A DNA stretch of 64,000 nucleotides from Rossellomorea vietnamensis. GTDB lineage: Bacteria > Bacillota > Bacilli > Bacillales > Bacillaceae_B. Below the pieces are notes generated by a model. That model had not been told where the DNA came from. It worked only from the letters and a program-made list of their open reading frames with translations, and made no database searches. Below are positions 1 to 10,000 of the stretch, one piece after another. Numbering within the stretch: the stretch's first letter is position 1; the number at the start of each line of letters is the position of its first letter. The DNA is taken from positions 460,668 to 524,667 of the forward strand of contig NZ_VTEH01000001.1 of the NCBI RefSeq assembly GCF_008180615.1, in the 5' to 3' direction. The translations under genes were made by a program, and so were the position numbers.

Positions 1-83
1 AAATATAACGCTGTTATGAATAATATCGTGATTATAAATAACGGACTCCACAGTGCAAAAAATCCGAATATACCTAAATGCAT
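1..83 (-). CDS. ctaG: CtaG, cytochrome c oxidase assembly factor (5' end only)
   Basis: Only the first 27 complete codons lie in the window; the gene runs off the left edge. The reading frame starts at an ATG (complement of 81-83) preceded by a GAGGT ribosome binding site about 8 bases upstream. The encoded start contains I-F-G-F-x-A-L-W-S-P followed by a hydrophobic stretch, which matches the N-terminus I know for Bacillus CtaG, a polytopic membrane protein needed for assembly of caa3 oxidase. It lies in the expected place after ctaF but is separated from it by 436 bases that hold a terminator and a MITE-like element. Identification rests on a short peptide plus context. Confidence 0.7.
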   Translation of the reverse strand, partial: MHLGIFGFFALWSPLFIITILFITALY

Positions 84-294
84 AATGAATACCTCATTTC
101 TTAGGAATGCTCATCTATATTATACGTCGACCCTCTCTACAGTTCAATGTATGCTCATGACAAGTTCATGACATTTGCCCTCAGCGAAGACTCTTCCTGC
201 TGAAAATCTACAGATTGCCAGTTTTCATCCTTCTTGTCGCTATTTAAAAGTGCGGCATTATTGCAAGCTGTTTTCTAGTTCTGGCATTACTAAA

Positions 295-460
295 GGCTCT
301 TTTTATTAATTTTGTTGAGATTAAATATAAATTTTTAAAAAAAAGACTCTAACTCAACGAGATAACCAGGCTGTCAAGAAAAGGGCTGCTCTCCCAATTA
401 GAGAGGTCACTCCTATATATTTGAGGATATCCGAAAGTGACAAATATTGCGAAGACAGCC
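295..460 (+). mobile_element. MITE-like element, family A (copy 1)
   Basis: This copy starts GGCTCTTTTT and ends GCGAAGACAGCC, the characteristic family ends. The central part carries the family block around AACCAGGCTGTCAAG and the AAGAAAAGGGCTGCTCTCCC segment. Flanking octamers (287-294 TTACTAAA, 461-468 ATATTAGA) match at 5 of 8 positions, so it is probably an old insertion. It sits between ctaF and ctaG, which are usually adjacent. No coding capacity was seen. Confidence 0.7.
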
Positions 461-475
461 ATATTAGAGCAAAAG

Positions 476-515
476 AAAAACCCTTGAGTCTGCTATAGCA
501 ATTCTCAAGGGTTCA
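476..515 (-). terminator. Terminator downstream of ctaF
   Basis: Read on the minus strand, a 10-bp stem AACCCTTGAG / CTCAAGGGTT closes a 15-base loop and is followed by TTTTTC. It directly follows the ctaF stop and would end the ctaCDEF transcript before ctaG. Confidence 0.75.
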
Positions 516-519
516 TTCA

Positions 520-852
520 TTAAATCCAGACGATCGTCATAAAAGCCAAAATGGTTATGAATCCAACGAATGCTCCTGAATATAGGAATAATGCAGGGGC
601 TTCGTGTCCTTTGTGGCTCATATGCATGAAATAATACAATTGGAAAATCAGCTGCACAGCTGCAAGGAGAAGAATAAATGGTATAACGAACCATTTAGAA
701 AATCCACCTGCTACTGCAACGAAAGCTGTTAAAGTCAAGAAGATCATCAGAGCAAAGGAAACAACTTGCATTCTCATGTCTTCTGCATTTTTCTTGCGGC
801 GATATTCGTAATCTACACTTGGGTTACCTGAATTTGATTGTACATTCGCCAT
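520..852 (-). CDS. ctaF: CtaF, cytochrome c oxidase subunit IV (caa3 type)
   Basis: This 110-residue protein is the small fourth subunit of the caa3-type terminal oxidase. It shows a hydrophilic N-terminus followed by three hydrophobic segments (about residues 30-50, 55-75, 85-108), with an L-I-F-Q-L-Y-Y-F-M-H-M-S-H signature typical of the prokaryotic subunit IV family. The ATG lies four bases after the ctaE stop, so the two are translated from one message. It is the last gene before a strong terminator. The family's role is structural or assembly-related; no catalytic residues are expected. Confidence 0.93.
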   Translation of the reverse strand: MANVQSNSGNPSVDYEYRRKKNAEDMRMQVVSFALMIFLTLTAFVAVAGGFSKWFVIPFILLLAAVQLIFQLYYFMHMSHKGHEAPALFLYSGAFVGFITILAFMTIVWI

Positions 853-856
853 CAGT

Positions 857-1486
857 TTATCCCACCATTCCCATTAGATATACTACCGTGAAGATGAACA
901 CCCACACGACATCGATAAAGTGCCAGTATAAACTCGCTACATAAAACTTTGGTGCATTGTACAAGCTTAATCCCCGTTTGGCATTGCGGACCATCAATGC
1001 AATAATCCACATTAATCCGAAAGCAACGTGGGCGCCATGGAAGCCGACTAAAGTATAGAAGGCGGAACCAAACGCACTGCTTGTAAATGTATGACCATAG
1101 GCGTGAACATAATGATAAAACTCATAAATTTCCAGTCCAAGGAAAGCTAATCCCAGCAATACTGTGATTAGAAGCCACGCCTGCATACCCTTGAAGTTAT
1201 AGTTTTTCATATGATACATAGCATATACACTTGTTAATGAACTGGTCAATAAAAGCATAGTCGCGATAAAGGCAAGCGGAAGATCAAATATATCCTTCGC
1301 AAGTGCATGATCAGGACTTGGAACACTGTCTTTCAAAGCTAAATAAGTAGCAAACAGCGAAGCAAATAATACTGTCTCCCCACCAAGGAAAAACCAGAAT
1401 CCCATGAACTTGTTCTTGGCTTCCAATGTGGCCTTTTCAGGGGCTGCCGGCCAAGTTTTAGGTGTAAATTTTTCTTCAGTATGCAT
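857..1486 (-). CDS. ctaE: CtaE, cytochrome c oxidase subunit III
   Basis: At 209 residues this is the heme-copper oxidase subunit III of the caa3 complex, with five hydrophobic segments in the length usual for the Bacillus protein. Recognisable pieces are the F-F-L-G-G-E-T-V-L-F-A-S-L-F-A-T-Y helix, with its conserved glutamate, and H-G-A-H-V-A-F-G-L near the C-terminal half. The ATG overlaps the ctaD stop as TAATG, implying translational coupling. The subunit stabilises the catalytic core in the plasma membrane. Confidence 0.95.
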   Translation of the reverse strand: MHTEEKFTPKTWPAAPEKATLEAKNKFMGFWFFLGGETVLFASLFATYLALKDSVPSPDHALAKDIFDLPLAFIATMLLLTSSLTSVYAMYHMKNYNFKGMQAWLLITVLLGLAFLGLEIYEFYHYVHAYGHTFTSSAFGSAFYTLVGFHGAHVAFGLMWIIALMVRNAKRGLSLYNAPKFYVASLYWHFIDVVWVFIFTVVYLMGMVG

Positions 1487-3357
1487 TATGCATTACCTCC
1501 TTTGTCAGAATCATCAAGAAGGTCTTCTTTATGAACGTGGTAACCATGATCATCAATAACGGATCTAAAGAACATTGCTCCGAGAGTGACCAGCATACCG
1601 ATTACAAGCACAGGAATAGCCCATGCCTTGTCGTCCACTCTGTACATAGCTCCAAAAGCGGCTATGAATAGTCCAAGAGACATTACAAATGGAAGTATTG
1701 AATTGTTAGGCATATGAATATCACCAAGCGGTTCTGCCGGAGTATATTCTTTCTTCCCTTCCATCTTTTCTAGCCACCAAGCATCAAGTCCGCGTACAAG
1801 CGGTGTCTGCTTGAAGTTATAGAATGGAGGAGGAGATGGAATTGCCCATTCCAATGTACGGCCGTCTCCCCAAGGATCATTGCCGACTTTCACACCTTTG
1901 ACCTGAGTCATAATGATGTTATAAAGCAATACAAGAACTGCCACTCCCATAAATGCAGCACCAATGGAACTTACCAGGTTTCCTGTTTCGAAACCTTGAC
2001 CAGGCAAGAATTTCCAAATACGACGGGGCATCCCCATAAGACCAAGGAAATGCTGGATGAAGAATGTTAAATGGAAACCAATGAAGAATAACCAGAAAGA
2101 AATCTTTCCTAAGAATTCATTCAACATTGTACCGAACATTTTCGGCCAGTAGAAATGTGTTCCTGCCAATAGTGCAAATACTACCCCGCCCACGATTACA
2201 TAGTGGAAGTGAGCTACTACGAAGTAAGTATCATGGAACTGATAGTCAGCTGCTGCTGATGCAAGCATGACACCTGTTACTCCACCTGCTGTAAAAGATG
2301 GAATGAACGAAACAGCATACAGCATCGGAGTAGTGAATAAGATGCTTCCGCCCCAAAGCGTTAACAGCCAGTTGAAAATTTTGATTCCCGTAGGAACAGC
2401 AATAGCCATTGTAGCTACAGCAAAGATTGCGTTTGCGATAGGCCCCAGTCCAACAGTGAACATGTGGTGAGCCCATACCATGAATCCTAAGAAACCGATA
2501 AGTACAGTAGCAAAAACCATTGAAGAATAACCAAACAAACGCTTTCTTGCAAATGTTGGTATAATCTCCGAGAAGATACCGAATGCCGGCAGGATCAGGA
2601 TATATACCTCAGGATGCCCAAAAATCCAGAAGAAGTGTTCCCAGATAATTGTATTTCCACCTGCTGCAGAATCAAAGAAGTTAGAACCGAACATACGGTC
2701 GAACATCATTAAAAACAGTCCGACAGTAAGAGCCGGGAATGCGAATAAAATTAGAGCTGATGTTACGAATGCTGTCCAAGTGAATAAAGGCATACGCATA
2801 TAAGTCATACCTGGAGCACGCATAGTAATGATGGTTACCAGGAAGTTGATACCGCCTATAAGCGTACCGGCACCCGAAATCTGAAGGCCGAGTACATAGA
2901 AGTCGATTCCATGCCCTTCTGAGTGCAGTGATAATGATGCATAAGATGTCCACCCTGCATCAGGTGCTCCACCAAGGAACCAAGATAAGTTTAAGAATAC
3001 TCCTCCAAAGAAGAAGAGCCAGAAACCCAGTGAGTTCAAAAATGGAAATGCAACATCACGCGCGCCTATCTGCAAAGGAACAATTGCATTTAGAAATGCG
3101 AATATGAGCGGCATGGCTGCCAGGAAAATCATGGTTGTCCCGTGCATTGTCAAAACTTCATTGTATAAGCCTGCGCTGATAAAATCACTATTAGGAACAG
3201 CAAGCTGAATACGTATTATCAAGGCTTCTAGTCCACCCAGCAAGAAGAAGAATCCCCCTGACACCAGGTAGAGTATAGCTATCTTCTTGTGGTCCACTGT
3301 TGTCAAGTAGTCCCAAAGAGTGGCGCCGAAGCCTTTCTTTTGTGCATAGCTACTCAC
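1486..3357 (-). CDS. ctaD: CtaD, cytochrome c oxidase subunit I
   Basis: Catalytic subunit of the caa3 oxidase, 623 residues, reducing O2 to water and pumping protons. Metal ligands are visible: H72 in M-H-G-T-T-M for low-spin heme a; H248-P-E-V-Y252, the CuB histidine with its cross-linked tyrosine; H297-H298 for CuB; and H383/H385 in H-D-T-Y-F-V-V-A-H-F-H-Y for the hemes. The extra C-terminal length is normal for Bacillus CtaD. The start is GTG with a GGGAGG ribosome binding site 7 bases upstream. It lies between ctaC (28-base gap) and ctaE (1-base overlap). Confidence 0.97.
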   Translation of the reverse strand: MSSYAQKKGFGATLWDYLTTVDHKKIAILYLVSGGFFFLLGGLEALIIRIQLAVPNSDFISAGLYNEVLTMHGTTMIFLAAMPLIFAFLNAIVPLQIGARDVAFPFLNSLGFWLFFFGGVFLNLSWFLGGAPDAGWTSYASLSLHSEGHGIDFYVLGLQISGAGTLIGGINFLVTIITMRAPGMTYMRMPLFTWTAFVTSALILFAFPALTVGLFLMMFDRMFGSNFFDSAAGGNTIIWEHFFWIFGHPEVYILILPAFGIFSEIIPTFARKRLFGYSSMVFATVLIGFLGFMVWAHHMFTVGLGPIANAIFAVATMAIAVPTGIKIFNWLLTLWGGSILFTTPMLYAVSFIPSFTAGGVTGVMLASAAADYQFHDTYFVVAHFHYVIVGGVVFALLAGTHFYWPKMFGTMLNEFLGKISFWLFFIGFHLTFFIQHFLGLMGMPRRIWKFLPGQGFETGNLVSSIGAAFMGVAVLVLLYNIIMTQVKGVKVGNDPWGDGRTLEWAIPSPPPFYNFKQTPLVRGLDAWWLEKMEGKKEYTPAEPLGDIHMPNNSILPFVMSLGLFIAAFGAMYRVDDKAWAIPVLVIGMLVTLGAMFFRSVIDDHGYHVHKEDLLDDSDKGGNA

Positions 3358-3385
3358 GATTAAACCTCCCTTTTACTTTCCCCAA

Positions 3386-4465
3386 TTAATCTTGTACTTT
3401 TAAGCCCATTAGATATTCTGCCAGGGCGTCTAATTGCTGTTCATCCAGTTCATCATACGTTCCCGTCATCTTATTGCCGGGTTTATATTGTTCTGGATCT
3501 TTCAGCCAGTTTTTTAATTCTTCTTCATTATGTGTTAGAAAACCTGCTATACGTGTACGCTCACCGAAGTTGGCAAGGTTTGGCGCAAGACGGGCCTGTT
3601 CAGGTCTGTCATCCTGACCTGATACCGCGTGGCAGCTCAAACATTTTTGATTGAAGATTTCCTGTCCTTGCTGCGCCAGTTCAGTTGTAGGAGCAGGCGC
3701 TTCTGTTTCCTGCATAGCTGATACCCAGCTGCCGAATTCATCTTGGGAGATCGCTTTTACTTTGAAATCCATCAAAGCGTGTGACGGTCCGCAAAGTTCA
3801 GCACATTTTCCATAGAATACATTTTCAACATTTTCCGCAGCTTCGCTGTCAAACTCCAGGAAGAACGTATTGACATTATCAACATTTGTATCAATCTTAC
3901 CGCCTACTGCCGGAATCCAGAATGAGTGCTTGACATCAGAAGCTGTAACATTAAAGTATACTTTTCTGTCAGTAGGCACCACTAGATCCTGGGATGTGAT
4001 GATCCCTTGATCAGGATATTCGAATTCCCACCAGTACAAGTTGGCGCGGACATTAACCACAAGCGCTTCACGGTTACCTTCCGCATCCTTCTTCTCCATA
4101 GCTTCTGTATCAGCCAGTTTGAATGTAGCTGAAACAGTAGGAACTGCCAATATCAATAGAAGGATAATTGGGACAGTCGTCCAGATTACCTCTAATGTAT
4201 GGCTTCCTTCCACCTGCTTAGGAATTCTGTTTTCGTCGCCTTTTTTTCGACGGAAACGTGTAATAGCAATAAAATAGACAACTGCAACTACCAGTATAAC
4301 GAGAACCATGATTACGGTAGATAAGATCATAAGATCGTATTGCATCTGTGCCACTTCACCGGCTGGCTGTAATGTAGAAACAAATGGCTCTCCACAGCCG
4401 GAAAGAACGAGCGCCATCAGCGTGAAAAGCGATAATAGACGCCATTTAGATAGCCTTGCTTTCAT
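3386..4465 (-). CDS. ctaC: CtaC, cytochrome c oxidase subunit II with fused cytochrome c domain
   Basis: A 359-residue lipoprotein subunit that accepts electrons directly from cytochrome c. It has a signal peptide with lipobox L21-S-G-C24, two membrane segments (about 43-68 and 95-115), the CuA cupredoxin domain with H180, C221, C225, H229 and M232, and a C-terminal cytochrome c domain with C275-L-S-C278-H279. The fused c domain defines the oxidase as caa3 rather than aa3. It is first in ctaC-D-E-F, 99 bases after ctaB. Confidence 0.97.
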   Translation of the reverse strand: MKARLSKWRLLSLFTLMALVLSGCGEPFVSTLQPAGEVAQMQYDLMILSTVIMVLVILVVAVVYFIAITRFRRKKGDENRIPKQVEGSHTLEVIWTTVPIILLLILAVPTVSATFKLADTEAMEKKDAEGNREALVVNVRANLYWWEFEYPDQGIITSQDLVVPTDRKVYFNVTASDVKHSFWIPAVGGKIDTNVDNVNTFFLEFDSEAAENVENVFYGKCAELCGPSHALMDFKVKAISQDEFGSWVSAMQETEAPAPTTELAQQGQEIFNQKCLSCHAVSGQDDRPEQARLAPNLANFGERTRIAGFLTHNEEELKNWLKDPEQYKPGNKMTGTYDELDEQQLDALAEYLMGLKVQD

Positions 4466-4564
4466 AGCTTAATCAAACCCCTCTTTCGTGTAATGTACTT
4501 TTGGTAAAACAAGGACTGAAACTTATTTTATATGGATTTCCTATAGAAAGAATTCCCGAATTCA

Positions 4565-5479
4565 TTAAATGACTGTTACGATGACCATCGCTACAAAAAG
4601 GATAGTCAAGTAGTTTAGAGAATAAACAAACATGAGCCTTGCCCATTTTAAATCATCCTTCATTCTATATCCTGAAAGCGCCAGAGCTAACCATCCAAGA
4701 TTGAATGCTGTAGCTAAAATGAAGAAGGGTAGGCCGAGATCCCATAAAAAGAACGGAATCGGAAGCAGTGCAGCTACCCAGGCGACGCTGTGGTGTTTAG
4801 TGACTTTGAACCCTTTAACAACTGGAAGCATAGGGATGTTCGCAGCCCTGTATTCTTCACAGCGTTTCATAGCGAGGGCATAGAAATGCGGAGGCTGCCA
4901 AATAAATACTATCGCAAACAGCATCCAGGCCATCAGGCTAAGATCAGCATCAACTGCAGCCCATCCAATAAGCGGGGGCACCGCACCCGAAATACTTCCA
5001 ACAACCGTGTTGCTGACATGCTGTCTTTTGGACCACATGGTATAAAGAACAACATAACTGAAGATACCGATGATTCCTATAACACCAGCAGTCACAGTAG
5101 TCATAAATAAAAAGACTGTCCCTAACGCAATCATAAGCAGACCAATCAATAGAGCTCTGCTTCCTGTTATCTTACCGGTAACAGTAGGGCGTCCTTTGGT
5201 TCTCTCCATCAAATGATCAATATCGCGGTCAATAAAATTATTGATGCTGCAAGCTCCACCCATGACAAGAGCTGATCCTGCCAAAGTAAGAAACATTGTA
5301 TCAAGTGAATTAAGAAAATGTGTATTAGTAAAATAAAAGGCTAACCACATACCAGTGAATGTTGTAATTAAATTGGAATTAACAATACCAATTTTTATAA
5401 GGGCCAAAAAGTCTTTCCAGGCTGTAGTAACTCTAATATCTGTATCTTTCATATCTGCAATTACTCTGCTGTTAGACAT
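4565..5479 (-). CDS. ctaB: CtaB, protoheme IX farnesyltransferase (heme O synthase)
   Basis: This 304-residue UbiA-family membrane enzyme transfers farnesyl diphosphate to heme B to make heme O. The catalytic region N-N-F-I-D-R-D-I-D with M-E-R-T-K-G-R-P-T (about residues 81-100) is intact, followed by the second aspartate-containing loop near residues 205-215. About nine hydrophobic segments fit the family. The start ATG follows a strong GGAGGGG site. It is the promoter-proximal gene of ctaBCDEF and divergent from ctaA, whose product takes heme O on to heme A. Confidence 0.96.
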   Translation of the reverse strand: MSNSRVIADMKDTDIRVTTAWKDFLALIKIGIVNSNLITTFTGMWLAFYFTNTHFLNSLDTMFLTLAGSALVMGGACSINNFIDRDIDHLMERTKGRPTVTGKITGSRALLIGLLMIALGTVFLFMTTVTAGVIGIIGIFSYVVLYTMWSKRQHVSNTVVGSISGAVPPLIGWAAVDADLSLMAWMLFAIVFIWQPPHFYALAMKRCEEYRAANIPMLPVVKGFKVTKHHSVAWVAALLPIPFFLWDLGLPFFILATAFNLGWLALALSGYRMKDDLKWARLMFVYSLNYLTILFVAMVIVTVI

Positions 5480-6046
5480 CTTTTCCCCTCCTCTCTTTTA
5501 AATAACAGAGGCTTCCCCACCTCTATACTATAAAGGAATTTCAAAACCATTTCTATAACCATGCGGGAATTTAATAGATTTCCTCACTAAAATCTGAAAA
5601 AAAGATCTGCACAGCCTGAGAATTTTTTGAAATTCCAGCTGTCAATATTATATTAAACCACAGATTTTTTTCTAAATGGGAATTAGAACGGAATGAAATA
5701 TGGCGATATTGTGTCATCCAGCTTCCTTTCAACATTATAGTTTATTTCACAGAAACATCATATCATAGTTTCCTTTGAAACGCTTACAGACATTCAACGT
5801 TTTTATAACAATTCATTAATCCTCTTTAACTGCCTATCTCCGGAATAAGCACCTGGAGGAGCATAACTCTCTATTTTCTGTAACATTTTATCTGTTGTTT
5901 TTTGATGGTTTATTCGGTATCATCTTAGAGGCGTACATTTTTGCAGTATACCTTTTTAGACGTAATTTCTAGTGTTTTATAATGTATTGATAAGTTAATT
6001 CAGGTTGATTATTAGTTTCAGAGTTTAATTAAAGTAGGTGAATAGA
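5480..6046. other. Divergent ctaB/ctaA regulatory region
   Basis: This AT-rich spacer of about 570 bases holds the ctaA promoter (separate entry), the unidentified ctaB promoter and one cre-like site at 5775-5788 (TTGAAACGCTTACA, 12 of 14 against TGWAANCGNTNWCA). B. subtilis ctaBCDEF is known to be glucose-repressed through CcpA, so the site is plausible but imperfect. No ORF or repeat element was recognised. Confidence 0.5.
5955..5983 (+). promoter_or_regulatory. Probable sigma-A promoter of ctaA
   Basis: A TTTAGA -35 box (4 of 6) is followed by a 17-base spacer and a perfect TATAAT -10 at 5978-5983. Transcription would begin near 5990, about 57 bases before the preferred ctaA start. Confidence 0.55.
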
Positions 6047-6952
6047 TTGCATAAAGGTTTAAAATGGTTAAGCGTTATTACAACCCTTGGAATGCTTTTC
6101 GTTTTACTCGGCGGTGCCCTGGTAACCAAAACCGACTCAGGAATGGGCTGCGGCCGGTCCTGGCCGCTGTGCCATGGAGAGTTTGTTCCAAGTGATATCA
6201 CCTTTGAACTGCTCGTTGAATTATCCCACAGGCTGGTTTCCGGAAGTGTGGGGATCCTCGTACTTGTACTGGCTGTCTGGTCATGGAAAGCCATCGGGTA
6301 TAAAAGGGAAACAAAGCTTCTAGCTGCCTTATCTTTTTTCTTCCTGCTGGCACAGGCGCTTATAGGAGCTGCGGCTGTTATTTGGTCACAATCTGATTTT
6401 GTACTGGCACTTCATTTTGGGATCTCATTGATTTCTTTCGCGGCTGTTTTACTATTAACCTTGCTGATTTTTGAAGTGGACAAAAGATTCGACGCCGACA
6501 AGGTGGTCATCGACCGCAAGATGAGGTTTCATATCCTTGGCATCACCCTTTACAGTTACATTGTCGTCTATACCGGCGCTTTAGTCAGGCATACAGACTC
6601 AAGTCTGGTCTGCAGGGACTGGCCTTTATGCCTGAACGACAGCCCAGGGCTGCCTGGGAATATGTATGAATGGATTCAAATGGGCCACCGCTTTGCGGCT
6701 GCCATCATTTTCTTCTGGATTGCTTACGCCGCATACCTCGCAGTCAAGAATTATAAAGACCAGAAAGTGATCTACTGGGGTTGGATCATTGCCTTTATTC
6801 TTGTAACCCTTCAGGCTACTACAGGTGCCTTGACGGTCATCACAAGATTGAATCTTGTGATTGCTCTTGCACATGCATTGATCATCTCCTGCTTGTTCGG
6901 GCTGCTATGCTATTTGATTCTCCTTGCCTCCCGCAGCAAGCTCCGTCAGTAA
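6047..6952 (+). CDS. ctaA: CtaA, heme A synthase
   Basis: An integral membrane protein of about 301 residues that oxidises the C8 methyl of heme O to make heme A for caa3 oxidase. It shows the duplicated four-helix plan, with histidines in E-L-S-H-R-L, A-L-H-F-G, M-G-H-R and A-L-A-H-A, and cysteine pairs in the extracellular loops (G-C-G-R-S-W-P-L-C and L-V-C-R-D-W-P-L-C). I prefer the TTG at 6047, because AGGTG lies 6 bases upstream and the protein then begins exactly where B. subtilis CtaA does; an in-frame GTG at 6038 is the alternative. Confidence 0.93.
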   Translation: MHKGLKWLSVITTLGMLFVLLGGALVTKTDSGMGCGRSWPLCHGEFVPSDITFELLVELSHRLVSGSVGILVLVLAVWSWKAIGYKRETKLLAALSFFFLLAQALIGAAAVIWSQSDFVLALHFGISLISFAAVLLLTLLIFEVDKRFDADKVVIDRKMRFHILGITLYSYIVVYTGALVRHTDSSLVCRDWPLCLNDSPGLPGNMYEWIQMGHRFAAAIIFFWIAYAAYLAVKNYKDQKVIYWGWIIAFILVTLQATTGALTVITRLNLVIALAHALIISCLFGLLCYLILLASRSKLRQ

Positions 6953-6961
6953 TGTTCTGGC

Positions 6962-7001
6962 AACAAAAGATGCCGTCCCTAATGGGACGGCATCTTTTGT
7001 T
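6962..7001. terminator. Bidirectional terminator between ctaA and pycA
   Basis: A perfect 18-bp stem with a TAAT loop, A-rich on one side and T-rich on the other, can end both convergent transcripts. Its right arm overlaps the pycA stop codon (7000-7002). Confidence 0.9.
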
Positions 7002-10000
7002 AGATTCGATCTATTTCTATAAGTAAATCTCCCGGAGCAATTGCATCCCCGCCTTTTACATGGATATCTCTTATAGTTCCAGTGAAAGGCGCCTGTACAG
7101 TGGTTTCCATCTTCATTGCTTCGTTGATGAGAAGGTGGTCTCCCTGACTGACTTTTTCTCCCTTTCCAGCGATTACCTTAATGACCGTTCCCGGCATGGT
7201 AGCTCCTATATGGTTCTCGTTTTTCGGGTTCGCTTTCGGCTTCAAGGCTACCGAAGCTTTAATGCTTTCATCTTTGATAACCACTTCCCTGGCCTGTCCA
7301 TTAAGTTCGAAATACACAATCCTAGTTCCATCTGCTTGAGGCTGGCCGACAGAAATCAGTTTGACGATCAAAGTCTTACCAGTTTCTATTTCAACCTCTA
7401 CTTCCTCGCCCAGCCTCATTCCATAAAGGAAAGTCGGTGTATCAAGGACTGAAATATCACCAAATGCTTCGACAGTCTTGCTGTATTCCATGAAGACTTT
7501 AGGATAAAGGGCATAAGCTATGGCATCAAAGCTTGTCACTTGACGGTCAAGATCCTTGAACAATTTTTCTTTCAACTTGTCAAAATCTACATCATCAAGC
7601 AGTTCCCCGGGTCTGACCGTGATTGGTTCTTTTCCTTTAAGAATGGCTTTTTGCAGATTTTCCGGAAACCCTCCATAAGGCTGTCCCAGATACCCTTCAA
7701 ACAGCTCAATTACCGAATCAGGGAAATCGATTTTTTCTCCCCGCTCTATCACGTCGCTTTCGGTTAAATCATTCTGAACCATGAATAGAGCCATATCCCC
7801 TACTACTTTAGAGGAAGGCGTCACTTTGACGATGTCACCGAACAGGTGATTCACCCTTGAGTACATTTCTTTGACTTCTTCCCAGCGGTCTCCGAGCCCC
7901 ACTGCTTTTGCCTGCTGCTGAAGGTTGCTGTATTGGCCGCCTGGCATTTCATGCTCATACACCTCTGTATGGGAAGACATCATGCCGCTCTCAAAATCAC
8001 TATAATATTTCCTGACATCCTCCCAATAGTGGGAAAGTTTTTCAAGTGACTGTACATTCACTTTTGGTTCTCTATCCGTTCCATCAACTGCATAATACAG
8101 CGAATTTGCACTTGGCTGGGAAGTTAACCCAGACATGGAGCCTAGAGCAGTATCAACGATATCCACCCCAGCCTCTATTGCTTTTGCATACATGTAGATC
8201 CCGTTTCCGCTTGTATCATGGCTGTGAAGGTGAATCGGCAGATCAACGGTTTCTTTCAGCTCGGAAATCAGTCGATAAGCTGCCTGAGGCTTCAGCAGTC
8301 CAGCCATATCTTTGATAGCAAGGATATGGGCGCCTTGAGCTTCCAGTTCCTTTGCCAAATTCTTATAATACTGTACATCGTACTTTTGTCTGGACGGATC
8401 AAGGATATCACCTGTGTAACAGATAGCCGCTTCTGCAATCTTGCAATTCTGCCTTACAGCGTCAATCGCTGTCTCCATTCCCTGAACCCAGTTAAGACTA
8501 TCAAAAATCCGGAAAACATCTATACCAGTAAAAGCTGATTTTTCCACAAATTCCTTGATGACATTATCAGGATAATTTTTATAACCGACCGCATTCGAAG
8601 CCCTGAGCAGCATTTGAAAAAGAACATTCGGAATTCTCTGCCGCAGTGAAATGAGCCTGTCCCATGGGTCTTCCTTAAGGAAGCGGTATGCCACATCAAA
8701 AGTCGCTCCTCCCCACATTTCATAAGAGAAGAGATCAGGCATCAAACGGGCTGAAGGTTCAGCAATGGATTTCAGATCAGTGGTTCTCACCCTGGTTGCC
8801 AGCAAGGATTGATGTGCATCCCTGAAAGTTGTATCGGTCAGAAGTACATTTTTTTGTTCTCTGATCCAGTTAACCAGACCTTCAGGACCTTGCCTGTCAA
8901 GAATTTGCTTGGTCCCCTCCTGTAAATCAGGCAGTTCTTTTAAATGAGGGATCCTCGGCTTATCAAACACCGGCTTTTTCTTCTTTTCAATCCCAGGGAA
9001 ACCATTGACGGTAACATTTCCAATATAGGAAAGCATCTTTGTTCCCCTGTCTTTCCTTTTAGGGAATATGAATAGCTGAGGTGTTGTATCAATAAAGGAC
9101 GTATCATACTGCCCCGTCAGGAATTGGTCATGTTTTATCACATTTTCCAGGAAAGGAATGTTCGTTTTGATGCCCCTAATCCGGAATTCCTGAAGGTTGC
9201 GGACCATTTTCGATGCGGCTTGATCAAACGATAAAGCCCATGTAGATACCTTAACAAGCAGTGAATCGTAGAATGGGGTAATAATCGCCCCTTGATACCC
9301 GTTACCAGCATCGAGCCTTACACCAAAACCGCCTCCTGAACGGTAGGCCATAATCTTTCCTGTATCCGGCATGAAGTTATTCAACGGGTCCTCTGTAGTT
9401 ACCCTTGATTGAATGGCATAGCCGTGAATCGAAATTTTCTCTTGTGCCGGTATACCGATTTTACTTCCATGCAGTTCATTTCCTTCAGCAATCATGATTT
9501 GAGACTGTACGATATCCACACCGGTGATCATTTCAGTAATTGTATGCTCTACCTGCACCCTTGGATTTACTTCAATAAAATAGAAACGGTTATCTGCTAC
9601 AAGGAATTCAACTGTACCCGCATTCACATAGTCTACATTTTTCATCAATTGAACTGCCGCATTGCATATCTCGTCCCTAAGCTCTTCATCCAGTGACACA
9701 CACGGTGCAACTTCCACCACTTTTTGATGCCTGCGCTGAACCGAGCAGTCTCTCTCAAATAAATGGATGATATTTCCCTGCTCATCCCCTAATATCTGAA
9801 CTTCTATATGCTTTGGATTCTGCACAAACTTTTCTACATACACTTCATCATTTCCAAAAGCTGCTTTTGCTTCTGATTTGGCTCTCTCAAAGGACTCTTT
9901 CACCTGGTCGGGTCCATGGACGATTCTCATTCCTCTTCCGCCGCCTCCAAGTGAAGCTTTAATGATGATAGGATAACCGTGTGCCTTCCCGAATTGGACT

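Noticed and set aside
6038..6046. GTG at 6038 as the ctaA start
   Set aside because: It overlaps the AGGTG site that is well placed for the TTG at 6047, and the shorter protein aligns with the B. subtilis N-terminus. It cannot be fully excluded.
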